Source of the DNA: Prochilodus magdalenae
Taxonomy: Eukaryota; Chordata; Actinopteri; Characiformes; Prochilodontidae
Direction of reading: 5' to 3'
Length of the DNA stretch: 64,000 nt
NCBI GenBank assembly: GCA_024036415.1
Contig: JAMWET010003602.1
Location: 796,526 to 860,525, forward strand
The notes under the pieces were generated by a model, which did not search any database, had not been told where the DNA came from, and worked only from the letters and a program-made list of their open reading frames with translations. The translations under genes and the position numbers were made by a program. Positions 35,001-43,202 of the stretch are shown in pieces (the first letter of the stretch is position 1; each line of letters starts with the position of its first letter).

Positions 35001-37355
35001 TAGCACATTTTTTGTTTTTTTTCACAGTTTTAGATGGACCATAAATGAAAGCTGATATTGTTGAGTATCATTTTAATGTTCTAACTTTCCGAAATCAGCT
35101 CAGTTGAATCGTCACCCTCAGACTAATGCTTCATGACCTCCTGATGAACTGCTAGTAATTTACAGGTTGCCATGAAATGTATGTCAAACTCCCACAAAAC
35201 CAGCAAATTTCTTCTCATAGTGTGGGCAGTGTGCACAGCAGACCAGGCTCAAACCCTCTACAGCTTCAGCCCTGTTATCTGCACTCTGGGCCGGGTCTCT
35301 AACCTGCACCTCCACTGTACTCAAGAGGACACTCAGTCAGTCCCATTCGCTTCTGCACCACCGCCACCTGAGGGGAGTCCCTTTGGTGTCGTTGACCATT
35401 CCATCCAGTTACACCTTGATGTTCAGGTAACAGAAACATTTCTGCAATCTAAGCAATATTGTTAAGCGATACTGTCAGACACCCTGCAGATTCATACAGG
35501 ATTAAAATCACTCCACAGTTATTACTGTCAGACTGTAAACACTACACACACTGCAGATTCATACTGGATTAATACAAACCACAGTTATTGCTGTCAGACT
35601 GTAAACACACCACACACTGCAGATTCATACTGGATTAATACACTCCACAGTTATTACTGTCAGACTGTAAACACTACACACACTGCAGATTCATACTGGA
35701 TTAATACACTCCACAGTTATTACTGTCAGACTGTAAACACTACACACACTGCAGATTCATACTGGATTAATACACTCCACAGTTATTACTGTCAGACTGT
35801 AAACACTTCACACACTGCAGATTCATACTGGATTAATACACTCCACAGTTATTACTGTCAGACTGTAAACACTACACACACTGCAGATTCATACTGGATT
35901 AATACACTCCACAGTTATTACTGTCAGACTGTAAACAGTACACACATTGCAGATTCATACTGGATTAATACACTCCACAGTTATTACTGTCAGACTGTAA
36001 ACACTACACACACTGCAGATTCATACTGGATTAATACACTCCACAGTTATTACTGTCAGACTGTAAACAGTACACACCCTGCAGATTCATACAGGATTAA
36101 AATCACTCCACAGTTATTACTGTCAGACTGTAAACACTACACACACTGCAGATTCATACTGGATTAAAATCACTCCACAGTTATTACTGTCAGACTGTAA
36201 ACACTACACACACTGCAGATTCATACTGGATTAATACACTCCACAGTTATTACTGTCAGACTGTAAACACTACACACACTGCAGATTCATACTGGATTAA
36301 AATCACTCCACAGTTATTGCTGTCAGACTCTAAACACTACACACACTGCAGATTCATACTGGATTAATACACTCCACAGTTATTACTGTCAGACTGTAAA
36401 CACTACACACACTGCAGATTCATACTGGATTAAAATCACTCCACAGTTATTGCTGTCAGACTCTAAACACTACACACACTGCAGATTCATACTGGATTAA
36501 TACACTCCACAGTTATTACTGTCAGACTGTAAACACTACACACACTGCAGATTCATACTGGATTAATACACTCCACAGTTATTACTGTCAGACTGTAAAC
36601 ACTACACACACTGCAGATTCATACTGGATTAATACACTCCACAGTTATTACTGTCAGACTGTAAACACTACACACACTGCAGATTCATACTGGATTAATA
36701 CACTCCACAGTTATTACTGTCAGACTGTAAACACTACACACACTGCAGATTCATACTGGATTAAAATCACTCCACAGTTATTGCTGTCAGACTCTAAACA
36801 CTACACACACTGCAGATTCATACTGGAACTTGATCTTGTTGGTAATTACTTAAATTGCAGACAGTCTCCAGGTAAAACTTATCCAGTGTGAATAGTGCTT
36901 TAGATGAAAGTCTAAGGTGCTGGTGTCAATGTCATTTGCAGAGACAGGTGCATTAGTGAACTGTGACCGTGATGTTCCTCACCTCTCTTTTAGAACTGCA
37001 GTAATGCTGAGAAACAGATAACCCTCCTTTCCCAGCGTAGAGAAAAGCTTTTCTTCAAACTTCAGCAAATAATCTTCCAGACCAGAGTACCAGGCTACAC
37101 AGAAAAGGTTCCTGAGCATATTCGGCAGGAGACAGACAATAAGGTGAGGCGTGCTAAAGTAGTGTGAATAAAATAGATGTCTGTATTAAGAACAGAAATG
37201 CCATTTGTTCATGTTAAATAACTTGTCTTTCTTTGTCTTTCTTTTATTTTTCCTTTGGTTAAAATCCACAGATTGCAGCCTTGGAGCAGGAACTAAAGAG
37301 TGTTGAGAACCAACTTTTGGCTTTGAAGTCTGTAAAAAAGTCTTCAGAAAGTTAA
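13773..37355 (+). CDS. vars2: VARS2, mitochondrial valyl-tRNA synthetase, complete coding region (29 exons)
   Basis: Charges mitochondrial tRNA-Val with valine. Class I synthetase, 1,098 codons (human about 1,063). Coding exons: 13773-14009, 14130-14211, 16615-16715, 18688-18809, 19281-19347, 19701-19798, 19955-20036, 20166-20285, 21656-21764, 21844-21932, 22064-22154, 23054-23181, 23425-23528, 23705-23786, 23942-24018, 24513-24600, 25258-25351, 27286-27356, 27934-28059, 28244-28348, 29962-30030, 30122-30200, 31671-31801, 32837-32989, 33291-33530, 34761-34872, 35221-35426, 36994-37143, 37272-37355. All have GT/AG ends and phases that add up. Domains in order: Arg-rich presequence (1-35), poly-Ser, YSPEYVE-WYPWW entry, HLGH (165-168), CP1 editing domain with TTRPET (347-352), [11 protein letters not shown] (from 596), KMSKS (670-674), anticodon-binding helices, C-terminal coiled coil. 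No GST-like N-terminal domain, unlike cytosolic VARS1. No frameshift or premature stop. Confidence 0.96.
14489..14790. repeat. Interspersed repeat with TGCAAAAATTTGGGAACCCC end, VARS2 intron 2
   Basis: ATGCAAAAATTTGGGAACCC at 14,489 is a common terminal motif of fish DNA-transposon-derived repeats. The other end is not clear; the AT-rich body contains (A)n at about 14,634. The rest of this 2.4 kb intron (14,212-16,614) contains the elements listed next. Confidence 0.4.
15430..15560. repeat. Fragment of palindromic repeat family F
   Basis: CTGGTTCCTATCACTGCCAC and GTGGAGCATTTCATATCAAG. A matching fragment (ACCGCCACTGTGAAAAATTC, TTATGGAGCATTTCATATCA) lies at 16,365-16,450, so the MITE at 15,774 probably inserted into or between two family F pieces. 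Confidence 0.5.
15774..16286. mobile_element. MITE with GGCTGTATTCRAA inverted ends
   Basis: GGCTGTATTCAAA at 15,774 and TTCGAATACAGCC ending at 16,286 are 13-bp inverted ends (12 of 13 match). The interior is rich in CATACTAC/GTAGTATG motifs, as in a widespread fish hairpin element. No coding capacity. Target duplication not readable. Confidence 0.75.
16716..18687 (+). other. VARS2 intron 3
   Basis: 2.0 kb. Contains a transposon-end-like ATTCAAAAGTTTAGAATCA at 17,068 and a LINE remnant at about 17,620-18,260. Nothing else recognised. Confidence 0.7.
17620..18260 (-). mobile_element. LINE ORF2 C-terminal remnant
   Basis: Minus-strand translation near 18,060-18,210 gives [20 protein letters not shown], matching the tail of fish LINE proteins (KAxSIISDPSHPLHxEFxLLPSGRRYR). 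Plus-strand text GATAAGCTGTTCCTGAACCT is the familiar complement. Frame is broken. Confidence 0.6.
18688..18809 (+). CDS. vars2: VARS2 coding exon 4: HIGH-type ATP site
   Basis: Encodes [24 protein letters not shown] is the class I HIGH signature that binds ATP, and PPPNVTGxLHxGHAL is diagnostic for valyl-tRNA synthetases. It ends in phase 2 inside a Trp codon completed by the next exon ([20 protein letters not shown]). Confidence 0.96.
20520..21050 (+). mobile_element. Decayed Tc1-like element, VARS2 intron 8
   Basis: Contains GGCGTAGTACATACACCAAC and [19 protein letters not shown] sequence (around 20,870-20,920), resembling the catalytic C-terminal DLNPIEnvWGYLK of Tc1 transposases. No open frame. 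The rest of this intron (20,286-21,655) shows nothing. Confidence 0.5.
21844..21932 (+). CDS. vars2: VARS2 coding exon 10: editing-domain core
   Basis: Encodes [20 protein letters not shown]. The TTRPET threonine-rich peptide is the editing (CP1) pocket signature that, in this family, hydrolyses mischarged Thr-tRNA-Val. It is intact here. The next exons continue with the [12 protein letters not shown] motif across the 22,154/23,054 junction. Confidence 0.94.
22281..22975 (+). mobile_element. Tc1-like transposon copy, family A, VARS2 intron 11
   Basis: Starts TGCACTCATAATCAAAAG. Two overlapping open frames at 22,495-22,894 carry transposase pieces: [19 protein letters not shown] (helix-turn-helix side) and [39 protein letters not shown] (first catalytic Asp region). 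The C-terminal half is missing and the end is degraded. Same strand as the host gene. Confidence 0.8.
24029..24475 (-). mobile_element. Tc1/mariner-like transposase C-terminal fragment, family C (copy 1), VARS2 intron 15
   Basis: The minus strand encodes [24 protein letters not shown] sequence, then [15 protein letters not shown], resembling the final residues of mariner-type transposases (EEWxNIPxxxIxxLVxSMPxRVxAVIxARGGxTRY). Upstream pieces include [15 protein letters not shown] and [11 protein letters not shown] second copy is at 45,065-45,365 in plus orientation. Stops and frameshifts break it. Confidence 0.6.
24670..25257 (+). other. VARS2 intron 16, AT-rich
   Basis: The part from 24,955 to 25,150 is almost pure A/T with repeated ACTATTTAAATTA and TATATAATA motifs. 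No gene or named element recognised. Confidence 0.6.
25352..27285 (+). other. VARS2 intron 17
   Basis: 1.9 kb. Contains the LINE reverse-transcriptase remnant at 26,080-26,470. The rest has small unconnected open frames with no recognised protein. Confidence 0.7.
26080..26470 (-). mobile_element. LINE reverse-transcriptase remnant
   Basis: The minus strand gives, in order, [20 protein letters not shown] (RT block with the first catalytic Asp position), [20 protein letters not shown], and [12 protein letters not shown], where YADD is the reverse-transcriptase active site. The frame shifts between the first and second blocks, and a stop follows. L2/Rex1-type LINE by motif; clade not certain. 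Confidence 0.75.
27541..27846 (+). repeat. 54-bp minisatellite, VARS2 intron 18
   Basis: About 5.6 head-to-tail copies of a 54-base unit containing CACTACTTACAGTACACTAA, CACATTACACTTACTGAG and TTACTGTACACCAACA. Copies differ by a few substitutions (AGTACAC/AGCACAC). Confidence 0.95.
28244..28348 (+). CDS. vars2: VARS2 coding exon 20: KMSKS catalytic loop
   Basis: Encodes [20 protein letters not shown] and ends in phase 0 with CTA GGG before GTACGC. KMSKS is the second class I signature, which stabilises the adenylate transition state. The preceding exon supplies [20 protein letters not shown]. Confidence 0.95.
28831..28925. repeat. Small hairpin repeat, GTTCCACCTTAAATG family, VARS2 intron 20
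   Basis: GTTCAACTTTAAATGA at 28,845 and TCATTTAAGGTGGAAC ending 28,925 are inverted ends about 80 bp apart. Same family as 10,895 and 39,108. Confidence 0.75.
29364..29745 (-). mobile_element. Interspersed repeat family D, VARS2 intron 20
   Basis: Reverse orientation of the sequence at 32,180 and 62,363: CTATTAGACACTCCTAC, CAGTCAGAAACGATAGCTCA, CAGCAGTACTGCTGTGTCTG, AGCACAACACACACTAACAC and CAGTGTCACTGCAGTGCTGA. Long internal inverted symmetry suggests a non-autonomous DNA element. No coding capacity. Confidence 0.7.
30355..30670 (+). mobile_element. Retroposon family E (SINE or LINE-tail type), VARS2 intron 22
   Basis: GGCACAGTGGGTAGGGCTGT then CATCTCACAGCAAG, GGGTTTGAGTCCTACC (B-box-like), GTTTGCATGTCCTCCCTGTG, and GTGATGGACTCTCCTGCC, the standard order of this common fish retroposon. 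Another copy is at 59,206. Just before it, TGTCAAAAGTTTGGGCACAC at 30,295 is a Tc1-type end. Confidence 0.65.
32180..32650 (+). mobile_element. Interspersed repeat family D, VARS2 intron 23
   Basis: ATTTTATCAGCTCTACTGAC, GGACCACCACAGAGCAGGTA, GTGTGTTAGTGTGTGTTGTG, CAGACACAGCAGTGCTGCTG, and an internal short tandem series (GGCATCGTCCTGTGGGCATC). Same family as 29,364 and 62,363. Confidence 0.75.
33531..34760 (+). other. VARS2 intron 25
   Basis: 1.2 kb, AT-rich. No repeat family or gene recognised. Confidence 0.6.
35221..35426 (+). CDS. vars2: VARS2 coding exon 27 (acceptor chosen by reading frame)
   Basis: A good-looking acceptor TTTACAG ends at 35,165, but using it after the phase-1 donor at 34,872 shifts the frame and reaches a stop at 35,300. 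The acceptor TTTCTTCTCATAG ending at 35,220 gives phase 1 and continues [19 protein letters not shown], which aligns in length and position with the human protein. It ends at the GTAACA donor 40 bases before the 66-bp minisatellite. Confidence 0.85.
35466..36827 (+). repeat. 66-bp minisatellite, VARS2 intron 27
   Basis: About 20 head-to-tail copies of a 66-base unit (ACTGTCAGACTGTAAACACT, ACACACACTGCAGATTCATA, CTGGATTAATACACTCCACA, GTTATT). Two sequence variants alternate irregularly: TTAATACACTCC versus TTAAAATCACTCC, and a GCTGTCAGACTCTAAAC form near 36,310, 36,443 and 36,782, which suggests higher-order blocks. Fills most of the intron between exons 27 and 28. Confidence 0.97.
36994..37355 (+). 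CDS. vars2: VARS2 last two coding exons: C-terminal coiled coil
   Basis: Exons 36994-37143 and 37272-37355, stop TAA at 37,353. They encode heptad-like sequence ([39 protein letters not shown]), the C-terminal helical arm that in valyl-tRNA synthetases contacts the tRNA corner. Tail KKSSES. Confidence 0.93.
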
Positions 37356-37381
37356 CAGCAAGTATTAAATTCAGTAACTCA

Positions 37382-37514
37382 AATAAATGCAAATTACAGT
37401 CAACTGTATTTATGCTTAAAGTATAAACTGGAGACTCTCTACTGGACCATACTGTAAAAGTGAGAGGTTGTTGTACATATTGTTTGTAAGTGCCATGAAT
37501 ACTGACATAATAAA
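37382..37514 (+). terminator. VARS2 poly(A) signals
   Basis: AATAAA at 37,382-37,387 and again at 37,509-37,514, within 160 bases of the stop codon. The 3' UTR is therefore short, and cleavage is expected soon after 37,514. Confidence 0.7.
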
Positions 37515-37944
37515 TTATTCACTGGGTAACCAACTATGGCTGGCAAAGCTGAGTCAGATTTACTTTTCCAGAATTGCCATAGAGGCATAATTGCTTCATC
37601 TTTTCACATAATTTTCACAGTCATGTAATAAGTGCACTAATATGAACACATAAGCAGTTTCTTATTAACCACAGAGTAACCGAGTATACTGTGCTGCTGA
37701 AATGCTAGCAGGAAATATTGCCTGTATTCCAGTATATTACCTTGTGTTCTCACTAGGGTGCTTTAGTGTGCTCCAAACCATTAGCCCACCAGCATCAGCA
37801 GCAAAATTGGATTATGGCCTTATCATTCTCAGTTATTTAATTTACTCAAGCATGTTTATTTAGAACCTAAAAGTTATAATGACATCCAATTTTTAGAGCT
37901 TTTCAGAGTGTCGAGTCTCAGTCCCGTGCCATAGGCTGCATGAA

Positions 37945-38510
37945 TTTAAAGGAGAATTTAACTGAATTTTTAGAATTTCTGTGTGATTGAGATGTAAATT
38001 TAGGAATTCAAGGTTCGGGGGGTCATGGTGTCTTCTTTGGGTTATGATGTCATGCACGCATTTTATTGCATCCTAAAAAATAGGTTTTAGGACAAAACTA
38101 CTGTAAGAGAATGCCTCAGACATCTGGCAGCATATTCATAACCTTATTTCATATAATAATGTTACATAAGGAAACTTTAGAGGCATTCAACTCTAATCAG
38201 GCATCTGGTTCCTATAACCACCACTGTAGTGTTTCTGCAATGCTGCTATTCATGTCAGTTTACTCTGTGAATTTCAGTTTTTTAATCTGTGGAATTTTCT
38301 TTTGGGGAAAGAAAGCAGTGATGACGTGGATGATAAGATTCCAGCAACACCTAACTGAAAAGCTACTTATTTAGGTTCGCTAGTTTAATCAATCAGTCAA
38401 CGTTTATTTAAACTCGGAGGTACCCTGAGTGACTTTATGTACATCAAAAAGTCAAAATAATTTAGGAACGATGCAGCTAGTATTTAAAGTGTGCACAGTT
38501 CCCCTTTAAC
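37945..38510. mobile_element. Palindromic repeat family F, complete copy
   Basis: Starts TTTAAAGGAGAATTTAACTG and ends ACAGTTCCCCTTTAAC, which are inverted ends. Internal CTGGTTCCTATAACCACCAC is the inverse of the GGTGGTGATGGGAACCAG signature. No coding capacity. Sits between the VARS2 end and the MGAT1 promoter. Confidence 0.7.
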
Positions 38511-38539
38511 CACCGCTAGCTCAGGGAGTTCTGCATTAG

Positions 38540-38720
38540 CCTGCTGCATCGGCTAGCCAGCGTACCGCCGGTACCATGCAACTGTTGTTAAGGCGCGCGC
38601 TGTTGCTAGGGGAAACCTGGGGGGGAGGGGCTGGACGGGGGCGTGGCTTCGGCTGAGTCAACCCGGAAGTGCCATACGCCACATACACACACATACAGAG
38701 GGACACACACAACACGGCGG
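38540..38720 (+). promoter_or_regulatory. CpG-rich MGAT1 promoter
   Basis: GC-rich and CpG-rich in AT-rich surroundings. It shows an ETS-type CCGGAAGT (38,663-38,670), an AP-1-type TGAGTCA (38,654-38,660), GC-box-like GGGGGCGTGGC (about 38,637) and an RFX-like GTTGCTAGGGGAAAC (about 38,603). No TATA box. Assigned to MGAT1 because it is the only downstream plus-strand gene and a splice donor follows at 39,022. Confidence 0.55.
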
Positions 38721-39022
38721 CGGTGTCGAATGGAAATTAACATTAAGCGCTCCAACGTAAAGGAGCTGCTTTAGCCTCCCAGAAGGGCTGTAGGCCTCGT
38801 ACGTCAGACGAGGTACGTCTGAATGGCGGGTCCGTAGATGTGGGTGAGAAAGAGAGAGTAAGAAAGGAGGAGAAATGCGGGAGTGAATGGGCAGAAATAA
38901 CGGTGGAGAAAGCTGCCAATGCCCGGCGAGGCGTCTGTCAGGAGTGAGACTGACCCATCCATCTTAGCACCGCCGGGTAAGATTTGGCTGCTGAAGAAGA
39001 CGCCGGGCTGAAATGAAGAAAG
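38700..39022 (+). other. mgat1: Probable MGAT1 first exon (mostly 5' UTR)
   Basis: CpG-rich DNA ending in ATGAAGAAAG|GTGGGT, a good splice donor. Its 5' limit is a guess. Several ATGs lie upstream of the last one. Spliced to the acceptor CACCCTAG ending at 49,667, the ATG at 39,013 is in frame with the MGAT1 ORF. Confidence 0.5.
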
Positions 39023-39107
39023 GTGGGTTGCCTGTTTGTTTACATGGTGTTCGCGTGCTGTATGCGTCGAGGTTAGTGCTGATATCGCTTCTCATAGGAT
39101 TTTCCAC

Positions 39108-39305
39108 GTTCCACCTTAAATGCTGCAGCAGTTACATTCCGTTCCACCTTTAATGGTACAGCAGGTGCAGCCTGGCGCCCCTGTCCACCTTAAATGGTGC
39201 AGCAGAAATGGTCCGGTTTAAACGTTGCACGTTCCAATTTAAATTGTGCAGCAGTTAAATGTACATGTAACTGCTGCATCATTTAAGGTGGAACAGAGAA
39301 TTCGC
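39108..39305. repeat. Cluster of GTTCCACCTTAAATG repeats just inside MGAT1 intron 1
   Basis: Four direct copies start at 39,108, 39,141, 39,183 and 39,230 (consensus GTTCCACCTTAAATGGTGCA then GCAGTTA), and one inverted copy lies at 39,264-39,294. The outer copies form inverted ends of the whole cluster. Same family as 10,895 and 28,831. Confidence 0.85.
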
Positions 39306-39713
39306 CGGTAGTGTCTTCTAATTTAGCCGGCCAACTCTCTTCTCAGCCTGGTTAGCAATAAGACGACTGACAGTCTCATGCATAGTTTGAAGGTTGTTTT
39401 TAGTCATTTGAGATTTTAACTCTGATTTTAAATGGAAACAATGATCTGAACGATCTGTACAGGTGGTACAGTGGCAGGTTAGCCGGTTAGCTAGCCTTCT
39501 AGGTTCAGATTTCGCTGATATGTGTTTTTAGCTGATATGTGGAGAGAATAAAGGTTAATGTTTTCAATATAAAAGGCATATAAAGTAGCTATATGTGAAT
39601 TATAAACGTCTCTAACTTTGTACGAAGTGATATACAATGGTCACATTGCAAGTTGAATGAAATTAGTCTCGATTCCCCATGTAACGTGCCACATATGCGA
39701 ACCGTTACAGCAA

Positions 39714-39813
39714 GGCTGCGTCCACTACAGGCTGCGTATCGCATACGTACACTACATGCTAAACAGGGTGCCAGCATTAGCAGTGCGCTGACTACGTGGT
39801 TTAGGACGCAGCC
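39714..39813. mobile_element. 100-bp MITE with GGCTGCGTCC ends
   Basis: GGCTGCGTCC at 39,714-39,723 and its perfect inverse GGACGCAGCC at 39,804-39,813. Confidence 0.65.
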
Positions 39814-39944
39814 CCGAGGTTCCTGTGATCTGGTATCCATATGGATCCACATGCTAGCCAGCTTTTCCACTATGTGTAGTGAGCCTGTGTGCTGCCAATC
39901 AGGTTAAACTCCGGGGACGAAGTTACTGTTCATCCCCGCTGTAG

Positions 39945-40429
39945 TTAAAGGGGCACTCCACCGAATTTCTCCAAAAGCCCTCAAAATTAAAGGGTTGGTA
40001 TGTAAATAAGAGGTTTGGTGTGAAGAACTGTTGACATTGGTGGTGATGGAAACCAGATGTCCACCTCTATAAGCCCCCTCACAGGAAGCCATTTAATTAA
40101 GTGGTTGCACATGTACTGCCAACATTATTGCAGTTGTTATGATCAAGTTTTGGCTTAAAATGTATTTAAATCTGTTTATTTTTATCCATTACCATCCAAG
40201 GGTACATGCAGAACAGTCACTAATTATAACTTACCCATATATATATATATATATGGGTAAGCATGGCTATATTTGTCTCTAAGGCCCTGGTTTCCATCAC
40301 CAACACCACCATAAAGAACTCAGCACGAGCAGCCATTTCACGTCAGATCACTCTGAATCACTCTGAATGTACATCTCAGGGACTGAATCAGGTCAGAAAT
40401 CTAGAGAACATGGTGTAACTCCCCTTTAA
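39945..40429. mobile_element. Palindromic repeat family F, complete copy with central AT hairpin
   Basis: Ends TTAAAGGGGCACTCC and GTGTAACTCCCCTTTAA. Arms carry TTGGTGGTGATGGAAACCAG at 40,030 and its inverse CTGGTTTCCATCACCAACAC at 40,288. The centre is CTTACCC-(AT)n-GGGTAAG at about 40,230-40,262, a perfect palindrome. Confidence 0.8.
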
Positions 40430-41990
40430 GGTTTAGTACTTGTAAGCATGAACTTCGACCTAGTCATGCAAAGCAGCCTACCAGGCTGTCCCACGTTTAC
40501 AGGAGTAAAAAAGATAAGAAGGAAAGAGGGAGGGAGGAAGGGAGGGGTTAAAGGAAAGCAGGCAGGCAGGAGAGCTGTATTTCCCCTCCCCTTTTTGTCC
40601 TCCTCCTACTCCCCCCCCCTTTCTCCCTCTCTCTTTTTTAGTTTCTCATTCTGGTTGTTCAGTGTATGTGAGAGAGACGTGGAGAAAGTGTGCTGCCTTT
40701 TACTCAGGTACTACTCAACTCTTTTCTTTCCTGCCTTCCTGAATCTGCCTGCTCCTCCTTGCTCTGGAAGAGATTGGCTCTTCATCTTTACAGCCAAACT
40801 GAATCCAGTTTATCAGGACTTTCCTTAAAACAGCTCTTGCCTGAGCAGTAGTTTTCTGTTAACCTCACCTTTGTTGCTTTTAGCTGTTATCTTCGTATCT
40901 ACTGTTTTTCTCTCCTCTCTCGTTCCCTTTTGTTCCATCTCCTTTGCAAAGCTCTTGTCATGTCTACATGTGGTTTTGATGAAGTAGCAGACCGTGTGAG
41001 CATTTGTTGGCACGAGTGGAGTGTGGGTATGCTCCCCGTCCACTTTTGGGTAGAAGTGTTGAGAGTGGAGGAAAAAGTGAGGGCTGGTTTAGTGGCTGAA
41101 ACATGTGAGAGCCTCTGCTGGCTTTGCCATAAACGCGCTGCATTCGCTTGTGGTTAGAATTTGGGCAGAAATGATTAACTCTGACCAAATAATTATCACC
41201 TACCTAAAGCATTAAAGCTTCTCCTAGGACACTTTCCCAGTGCCCTAAACCGTTTTCAGCCCTACAGCGCAGCCAGTGCAGGCTTGTTGTTTAACAGGAT
41301 CGGAATGGAGATTAGTTGCCTGGTTGTGTCTGAAAGATTATTAGTGTTGTTATTGTCTCAGGGATTTAGCACAGAAACCTGCCGCACGTCTTACTGTTGT
41401 GCGGATAGGATCAGATTTGATGATGGTACTTCTACTTCTCTATCGGTTCCCTGTTTGAATTGTTACTGATCTGGACCTCCAGTGTTGTTTACCATCAACC
41501 TGAAATCAATACTGACCTGTTGTACCTTCTTATTCCATGTCCCTGGTCATATTAAGCATATTCTATATCTGTTTAAAGACCTTATATTCTTCATGTAGTG
41601 ACTTTTGCCTGCCTCTGAAACAACTGCTGTTTTCAGATTACATCACCCAGCACTAGTGGGCGGAGAAAAATAATATTCACAGATACTATTGTAGTGTTTC
41701 ACCTTCCCCACCCACCGATTAAGAAGAGAAACTGCTCAGAGTTTCACTCAGCAATGCGTAACGATACAGAAGACGAATACTTTGTGTTTCTGGTTCCAGT
41801 TCCTGATGACTCTTCAGCATTCCCCTTGGCCAATCACGAGGCTGATATTTCTGTCCCCGCCCACATAGAACAACTACAGAGTCAGAGAAACTTTGCAAGG
41901 TAGAGTTAACCAGTAGTGAAGTAACTGGTAAAGTAACCCAAAGCTAGGAAGCTCTAGACCTCCTGTCTGTAGCTGCCTGTAACCCATTCA

Positions 41991-42174
41991 TTCCTCTGTC
42001 TATCACCAACATTGTTCCTTCATCCCTTCATTCCTCTATCCATCACCAACATTGTTCCTTCATCCCTTCATTCCTCTATCCATCACCAACATTGTTCCTT
42101 CATCCCTTCATTCCTCTATCCATCACCAACATTGTTCCTTCATCCCTTCATTCCTCTGTCCATCACCAACATTG
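41991..42174 (+). repeat. 40-bp minisatellite, MGAT1 intron 1
   Basis: About 4.6 copies of a 40-base unit (TTCCTCTATCCATCACCAAC then ATTGTTCCTTCATCCCTTCA), nearly identical, starting at 41,991, 42,031, 42,071, 42,111 and 42,151. Confidence 0.95.
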
Positions 42175-42577
42175 CTTCTTGTGTCCGTCTGCTCTTTTAG
42201 ACATTGCCTCAACTAGACTTTTCCCTAGTTAGTGTCACATAGAAGCTGGATAACGATGCTAGCTCTGTGTGAGTGGCGGAGCAGGCTAGAAGTGCTGTTA
42301 TCAAGCTGCTCGTTAGCCATGCCCATGATTTCAGATCAGCAGTTGTAAGCTGTGTTTTCATATTTACATCTCATATTTCTCATTCAAGCTTTGCAGGATG
42401 TTTAATATAACACTCAAGTTTATAATCATCCAAGCATTTTAAATACCGTATTGTACTGTTCACTCTCAGGTCTGTATATGGAACAGCAAGCTCAAACATC
42501 CAATTTTGAGTTCATTGTTTTGTTGTATAACGTAACTGTGTTAGGGTTTGCACAAATGAATGTTTGGGTGAATGTCA

Positions 42578-43202
42578 GTTAAAGCCTATGCAAGCATCTA
42601 CAAAGCATCTTGCATATGTCCATCATTTCAGTGTAAACGGTCATTCAGGCTGGTTTGATGTGAAATGATTCATTATAGGAAAACCTTCAGGCTGATGCCT
42701 TTACAGTGGTTGTGATGGGAACCAGGGGTTGCTGTGTCTGCAACACAAGCATAGCAAATTTATTTACCAGACAAAGCCACCAGTTAATCTACACATGCCT
42801 TCTGAGTTTCAAAAATGGACTTTTGATTAAATCTGTGGAAAAAAGAGTTTTCTTTGTGAAGTTTTGTCTTAAAAATGCCCTGTATGTGCCCCTCTGCCAA
42901 GAAAAAAATTCAGTTAAATGGATTAACAAGGCATTTTAGGCCAAAACTTCATCACAAAACTATCGTAAAACAGCAACTCCACTGTTACGCAGCGCATCCG
43001 TAACCATTTCAGGGAATTACTTTCTCTGAGGGAGGCTTCAGAGCCTTCAGACATCTGGTTCCCATCAGCACCACTGGGAACAATTCTGGGACGTTTCTCA
43101 AGAACGAGTCACTTCCTATTAAACCACTCTGAGTGTCTTTGTTTACATGTTAACCATTTAATTATTCTGAAGTTTTGAAAGAGTGCTGGACTTTCCCTTT
43201 AA
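42578..43202. mobile_element. Palindromic repeat family F, copy
   Basis: Left arm: GCTGGTTTGATGTGAAATGA and TTTACAGTGGTTGTGATGGG. Right arm: CTGGTTCCCATCAGCACCAC and ATTAAACCACTCTGAG, ending CTTTCCCTTTAAG. The left limit is uncertain. Confidence 0.65.

Noticed and set aside
35166..35220. Extension of VARS2 exon 27 to the TTTACAG acceptor
   Set aside because: Produces a frameshift and stop with the phase-1 donor upstream; the shorter exon fits the family.
35466..36827. CRISPR array as an explanation of the regular repeats
   Set aside because: The 66-bp units are repeated throughout with no unique spacers, in a vertebrate intron. It is a minisatellite.
40448..40828. 126-codon plus-strand open frame in MGAT1 intron 1
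   Set aside because: Encoded mostly by a purine-rich then pyrimidine-rich tract (Lys/Gly-rich then Ser/Phe/Pro-rich), a typical chance frame of low-complexity DNA.
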